DNA from: Bacteroidia bacterium
GTDB taxonomy: Bacteria > Bacteroidota > Bacteroidia > JAESSM01 > NORP286
Assembly (NCBI GenBank): GCA_016764115.1
Contig: JAESSM010000182.1
Span: 1-10,512 of the forward strand
Direction of reading: 5' to 3'
Length of the DNA stretch: 10,512 nt
How positions within the stretch are numbered: position 1 is the first letter of the stretch; every line of letters begins with the position of its first letter. The notes beneath the pieces are model-generated. The model saw nothing but the letters and a program-made list of their open reading frames with translations, searched no databases and was not told the origin of the DNA. Made by a program: the position numbers and the translations under genes. Shown in pieces: positions 7,042 through 10,512 of the stretch.

Positions 7042-7443
7042 ATGGAAGACTCACAAAGCATATCATTATTTCTTGTTGATGATGACCCTTTTTTTCTTGC
7101 CTTGTTAGAAGAAAGGCTAAATTCCTATGATGATCTAAAGATCACTACATTTGACACTGGAGAAAAATGCTTGGAAAATATACACCTGAACCCAAAGATC
7201 ATTGTTCTCGATCATTTTCTGAACAGTGTTAACCCTGATGCGATGGACGGGTTAGAAGTTTTAGAAAAGATAGCGGAAAAGAACCCAGATATTCAGATAA
7301 TTATTTTATCCAGCCTACAAGACTCTGATAAAGTGACCCAATACATGGAAAAGGGCTCTTTTACCTACATTATCAAAGATGAAGAAGCTATGTGGAAGCT
7401 TGATGATGAATTAAGAGAAATTATTGGGAACTTACAAGATTAA
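7042..7443 (+). CDS. Single-domain response regulator (REC only)
   Basis: This 133-residue soluble receiver domain has no output domain. It has the acidic cluster D13-D15 (FLVDDDPFF), phospho-acceptor D57 (IIVLDHF), a switch Ser at 90-91 (IILSS) and K112 (TYIIKDEEA), so it should accept phosphate. The loop after D57 (LNSVNPDAMDG) is about five residues longer than in CheY, where the conserved MDG follows directly. It begins 115 bp from the divergent hybrid kinase gene, whose HPt H707 is a natural phosphodonor. With no DNA-binding or enzymatic part it must act by protein contact or as a phosphate sink. The next gene, a lipoprotein, starts 18 bp after its stop with no terminator between, so the two are probably co-transcribed. 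The ATG at 7042 is the only sensible start, because the REC domain begins immediately after it. Confidence 0.93.
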   Translation: MEDSQSISLFLVDDDPFFLALLEERLNSYDDLKITTFDTGEKCLENIHLNPKIIVLDHFLNSVNPDAMDGLEVLEKIAEKNPDIQIIILSSLQDSDKVTQYMEKGSFTYIIKDEEAMWKLDDELREIIGNLQD

Positions 7444-7461
7444 ATCCAAGTCTCTTTTATC

Positions 7462-8352
7462 ATGAACGCAATGAAAAATTTCATCTTACTATTAGTTTTT
7501 ACTGCTTTTTTCATTTCCTGTGAAAAAGAGGACGACAATAACAACAACTCGAATAATACCACCGCTACTAATCCACCAGTGGCATCATTTACAAATAGCA
7601 TAGATGATTATACCGTTACATTTATCAATACCTCGGCCAATACACCAACAAGTATTTCATGGGATTTTGGGGATACCCAAACTGCATCTGGTGATACTGT
7701 TATCCATACTTATGATACTGCCGGTACATATCAGGTAGTACTTACCACCACAAACATTGATGGAAGCGATACCGCAAGCATTTCTATTAGCATTGACCAT
7801 TATTATAATCTGGCCGAAATAAAGACTGACTTAGGGAATTTAACCATTTGGCTTTATGACAAGACGCCTTTACATAAATCGAATTTTCTGATGCTCGCAG
7901 ATAGTGGTTTTTATGATAGCACCACTTTTCATCGTATAATCCCGGATTTTGTAATTCAAGGGGGTGATCCTTTGAGTAAAGATGATGACCCTGGAAATGA
8001 TGGTACAGGTGGGCCGGGTTATACTACACCAGCTGAATTTGATTCTTCATTGACTCACGTTTATGGAGCAGTTGCATCTGCAAGATTGGCTGATAGTGTT
8101 AATCCGGACAAGAATTCATCAGGCTCACAGTTTTTTATTGTTGTAGGATTAAGCGGTGCCCATAATTTAGACATGGAATACACTACATTTGGTTTGATAA
8201 TCAGCGCTATGACATTTGCTGATGACATTTCAGACCAACCTGCTGATATGAGTGATAGACCAACAACTGATATTACTATGGATGTAGATGTTGTTCTTTA
8301 TTCTAGAGATGAATTGATAAGCAATTTTAGTTTTGATCCGGATAATAATTGA
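7462..8352 (+). CDS. Lipoprotein with PKD domain and cyclophilin-type peptidyl-prolyl isomerase
   Basis: This 296-residue exported lipoprotein has a hydrophobic signal (about residues 5-19) ending in the lipobox FISC, with C20 the lipid-modified residue. The following EKEDDNNNN resembles the acidic surface-export signal of Bacteroidota lipoproteins, so it may sit on the outer face of the outer membrane. After an Asn-rich linker, residues 38-115 form a PKD domain (SWDFGDT, HTYDTAGTYQVVLTT). Residues about 117-280 form a cyclophilin domain: FHRIIPDFVIQGGDP (156-170) includes R158, equivalent to the catalytic Arg55 of human cyclophilin A, and SSGSQFFIV (219-227) is also conserved. It should catalyse proline cis-trans isomerisation in envelope protein folding; PKD would mediate contacts. 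ATG at 7471 is an alternative start three codons in. The stop codon abuts the stop of the convergent gene at 8353. Confidence 0.93.
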   Translation: MNAMKNFILLLVFTAFFISCEKEDDNNNNSNNTTATNPPVASFTNSIDDYTVTFINTSANTPTSISWDFGDTQTASGDTVIHTYDTAGTYQVVLTTTNIDGSDTASISISIDHYYNLAEIKTDLGNLTIWLYDKTPLHKSNFLMLADSGFYDSTTFHRIIPDFVIQGGDPLSKDDDPGNDGTGGPGYTTPAEFDSSLTHVYGAVASARLADSVNPDKNSSGSQFFIVVGLSGAHNLDMEYTTFGLIISAMTFADDISDQPADMSDRPTTDITMDVDVVLYSRDELISNFSFDPDNN

Positions 8353-10284
8353 TTATCGCAATTTTATAATTTTATTGATTTTCAGCTTTGTATCACCACT
8401 AATTTTCATAAAATAAACTCCATTCTTCAAATTGGAAATATCAATACTTGAATTGGTGTATTGTAACATTTCTTTGGGAATCAATTTGCCATTTGTGGTA
8501 TAAAACTCTATTTTATTTATTAAAAAGCCAGTTTCTTTAATATTGATTATCGAATTGCTTGGATTCGGGTATATAGTTAACTCTTCCGTATCTTCTGGGT
8601 TTAATGTTACGACACTATTATAATTTGTATCGATTAGATCAATAAGTGCTCTATATTTGGGTGCCTGATCATCGGTAATATCCTCTAGTGAGCCCCACTG
8701 ACCATATCTACCGTATGCGCCAATCAATGTAAAATACATATACTCATCTCCTCCTAAATCAAACCAATCTTCAGTAAAGGCATTTTGCACAATACCATAC
8801 ATACCTTCCAAACGCTCTGCCCTGACTCGGTCACCAACATTGTTAGCGTCTCCTATACCTGTTGTTCCAGGGCCAACTTCATATGCTACGTATTTCAAAT
8901 TTTCATCATTGGCCATTGTTATTAAAGTAGTTTTGGTTGTATTGTCATTGGATCTGTAAGCATCATAGCCAGCTACAATTTCTTCAGGGCTACCGGTCCA
9001 TTCAACAGAACCTGAGCTATAATAAGGTGCTCCTGACCATGCATAAAGATGATCACTTAATACACCACCTGCAATCGCATCTACATTTTTCTTTGCCCAA
9101 TTCATCATTCTTAAATTTCTGTCAACCCAACCAAATTGTGTTGCTAATACAATTCTTATTCTATCATTGATTAAAGATGCCCCAAATGCTTCTTGAAATA
9201 AAACACTAATCTCAATTGTACGTCTTACAAATCTTCTTTCCCCAAGCATCGTAGTATCCGTTTCTCCATCAGCAGCTATTATGTTGTTCGTGTCTGCTTC
9301 AACTCTTGCCATATCAACATTCCAGTAAGTTTGTTCAAAACCAGGAGAACCATTCCATACTTCATTTGAAAGTTCAACATAAATGTTTCTGCTTGTATCA
9401 AGATCCATTAAGTCGCTTTTTAACATTTTGGCTAATTCACGTACATAATTATCTGTTGCATTAATTGGAACACAGATCCAAGGATCAACAGCCATTAATT
9501 TTGCTACTTCTATCAAATCCTCCCACGGGAATCCTTGTTGTACTATTCCATTCTTGGATAATGCTCCAACATTATATCGAATATCGTCCACTGTTGGGCG
9601 ATCATCCCAATCCTGAAAAATTGGTTGGGGAGCATTTAGAACCGTATTAGTGGTTCCATAATCCCAATGACAATTGCCATCAGTTCCGGTAAAGTCTTTA
9701 AATCTTGCTAAATGAAAAGGTTTTACCCTATCAATAAATGGATCATTATATCGTTGTGATGTATTGTGATCAAAGTCGGGTCTGGTTAATTTAATATTTT
9801 GTATCCCATTATTTGTATTTGTAAAGTTGATTACGAATTGGCCCGCACCGCTTGTTATCGTTATATCTGATGTAGTTGTGTTGGTTCCTGAATCATAAAC
9901 TTTATTGGACTCGGCCCAATTCTCCCAACCATAAATATCAGCCTGTCCCATATATGATAATTTATAAGTTCCCCCAAGGTCAATTTGAAAACTATCGGGG
10001 TCATCCATTGGTGGAACCCAAGCAAACAATGGCCTCATATCCCATAAATTCATTTGAAAGTCAGTGGTTGGCCATCCACTTGAATCTATTGGCGCATCCC
10101 CTATCGTATTTCCATTGCCATCAAGCTCTTCCCAACTTCCAGAACTTTTAACAACATCTATAAAAAATAAATTTCTGTCATCATCACTTACATTGATACC
10201 AATTAGTTTAGGATAAACATTTTGAGCTTTTGAGAAACTCCCAAATACTAATATTAATACTATTGTAAGTATAAAATATCTCAT
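8353..10284 (-). CDS. T9SS-exported putative glycoside hydrolase (clan GH-A-like)
   Basis: This 643-residue secreted protein is counted from the ATG at 10284; an in-frame TTG at 10296 directly follows the upstream stop and is a less likely start. A signal peptide (residues 1-20) ends FSKA before QN. Residues about 30-170 are beta-rich and may be a carbohydrate-binding module (SFQIDLGGTYKLSYMGQ). The catalytic-like barrel follows. YVELSNEVWNG places E308 after Asn as in the acid/base motif of clan GH-A, and AYEVGPG places E469 as a candidate nucleophile. Similar proteins are often labelled cellulose-binding protein, but the true substrate is unknown. The last 75 residues are a T9SS type A sorting domain (LTIYPNPSNSIINI, NGVYFMKISG, terminal KIIKLR), so the protein should cross the outer membrane and be released or anchored. 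It starts 12 bp after a probable glycosyltransferase gene, suggesting a role in making or trimming a surface polysaccharide. Confidence 0.85.
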   Translation of the reverse strand: MRYFILTIVLILVFGSFSKAQNVYPKLIGINVSDDDRNLFFIDVVKSSGSWEELDGNGNTIGDAPIDSSGWPTTDFQMNLWDMRPLFAWVPPMDDPDSFQIDLGGTYKLSYMGQADIYGWENWAESNKVYDSGTNTTTSDITITSGAGQFVINFTNTNNGIQNIKLTRPDFDHNTSQRYNDPFIDRVKPFHLARFKDFTGTDGNCHWDYGTTNTVLNAPQPIFQDWDDRPTVDDIRYNVGALSKNGIVQQGFPWEDLIEVAKLMAVDPWICVPINATDNYVRELAKMLKSDLMDLDTSRNIYVELSNEVWNGSPGFEQTYWNVDMARVEADTNNIIAADGETDTTMLGERRFVRRTIEISVLFQEAFGASLINDRIRIVLATQFGWVDRNLRMMNWAKKNVDAIAGGVLSDHLYAWSGAPYYSSGSVEWTGSPEEIVAGYDAYRSNDNTTKTTLITMANDENLKYVAYEVGPGTTGIGDANNVGDRVRAERLEGMYGIVQNAFTEDWFDLGGDEYMYFTLIGAYGRYGQWGSLEDITDDQAPKYRALIDLIDTNYNSVVTLNPEDTEELTIYPNPSNSIINIKETGFLINKIEFYTTNGKLIPKEMLQYTNSSIDISNLKNGVYFMKISGDTKLKINKIIKLR

Positions 10285-10296
10285 AAAAGAGTTCAA

Positions 10297-10512
10297 TTAA
10301 ATCTTTAAGGATTGATAAATTGATTCATATTTTTCTACTCCTTCTTTCAAGGAATAATATTTAAAAGCTCCATTCCGGTAATGTTCCTTCGGTTTTTCCA
10401 GCAAAGCATCTATTTGATCAATTGCATTTTGATATTCCTCATTAGTAAAATCATTAATAACAACACCTCCCTCGGTATCATTTAATATATCTGCAGTATC
10501 ACCAATTTTAGA
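10297..10512 (-). CDS. Probable glycosyltransferase, C-terminal end (5' part outside window)
   Basis: An uninterrupted minus-strand frame enters at the right edge and stops at 10299-10297, giving the last 71 residues of a protein. SKIGDTADILNDTEGGVVIN resembles the C-terminal lobe of GT-B fold glycosyltransferases, where an S-x-(I/V)-G-x-x-x-E/D-(I/L) stretch follows the nucleotide-sugar site and is followed by a GG-(V/I)-V strand. Next comes an amphipathic helix pattern ending in the usual terminal helix (KEGVEKYESIYQSL). Such enzymes build polysaccharides or decorate lipids in the cytoplasm or at the inner membrane. The stop codon is 12 bp before the ATG of the exported hydrolase gene, so the two are almost certainly one operon. 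Only the tail is visible, so family and substrate cannot be assigned. Confidence 0.6.
   Translation of the reverse strand, partial: SKIGDTADILNDTEGGVVINDFTNEEYQNAIDQIDALLEKPKEHYRNGAFKYYSLKEGVEKYESIYQSLKI

Noticed and set aside
8321..8366. Direct repeat gcaatttta at 8321 and 8358 around the convergent junction
   Set aside because: Nine A/T-rich bases repeated twice within 40 bp is expected by chance in sequence of this composition.
8937..10151. Three plus-strand open frames opposite the exported hydrolase gene
   Set aside because: All overlap a clear secreted protein in the other strand and show no recognisable motif.
10285..10296. N-terminal extension of the exported hydrolase from a TTG at 10296
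   Set aside because: The TTG directly follows the upstream stop codon and adds four residues before a normal signal peptide; the ATG at 10284 is the better start.

Overview
The window looks like chromosomal DNA of a marine- or soil-type Bacteroidota (Cytophagia/Flavobacteriia-like). The evidence is an AT-rich composition, a secreted protein ending in a type IX secretion (T9SS) type A sorting domain, a lipoprotein with an acidic Bacteroidota-style export signal after the lipobox cysteine, absence of obvious Shine-Dalgarno sequences, and TAnnTTTG-type -7 promoter elements. I see no insertion sequence, phage gene, tRNA, rRNA or CRISPR array, and no gene-free stretch longer than about 120 bases.

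Layout. Positions 1-2711 (+) hold the C-terminal ~900 residues of a large Lhr-family DNA helicase; its motor domains lie upstream of the window. A hairpin with A/T tracts on both sides (2718-2739) separates it from a convergent minus-strand group. Read in transcription order, that group is: a very acidic protein with an exact 36-residue repeat period (4557-4015), an MBL-fold metallo-hydrolase (3972-3232) and a four-cysteine zinc-ribbon protein (3173-2763). Upstream of these on the same strand is a membrane hybrid histidine kinase with PAS, HisKA, HATPase, REC and HPt modules (6926-4620).

A 115-bp divergent intergenic region follows, containing a perfect 8-bp inverted repeat that overlaps a -7 promoter element. 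It separates the kinase from a plus-strand pair: a single-domain response regulator (7042-7443) and a PKD-plus-cyclophilin lipoprotein (7462-8352). The lipoprotein gene abuts tail-to-tail, with no intervening base, a minus-strand gene for a large T9SS-exported putative glycoside hydrolase of clan GH-A type (10284-8353). That gene sits 12 bp behind the 3' end of a probable glycosyltransferase gene that runs off the right edge.

Working together. The kinase and the single-domain regulator, transcribed divergently from a shared palindrome, are a plausible phosphorelay, with His, Asp and HPt His on the kinase and a free REC as a further acceptor. The glycosyltransferase and exported hydrolase probably belong to a cell-surface or exopolysaccharide locus extending to the right. 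I found no convincing new defence or mobile system. The least explained items are the periodic acidic protein with its MBL/zinc-ribbon neighbours, the shared palindrome, and the zero-gap convergent gene junction.
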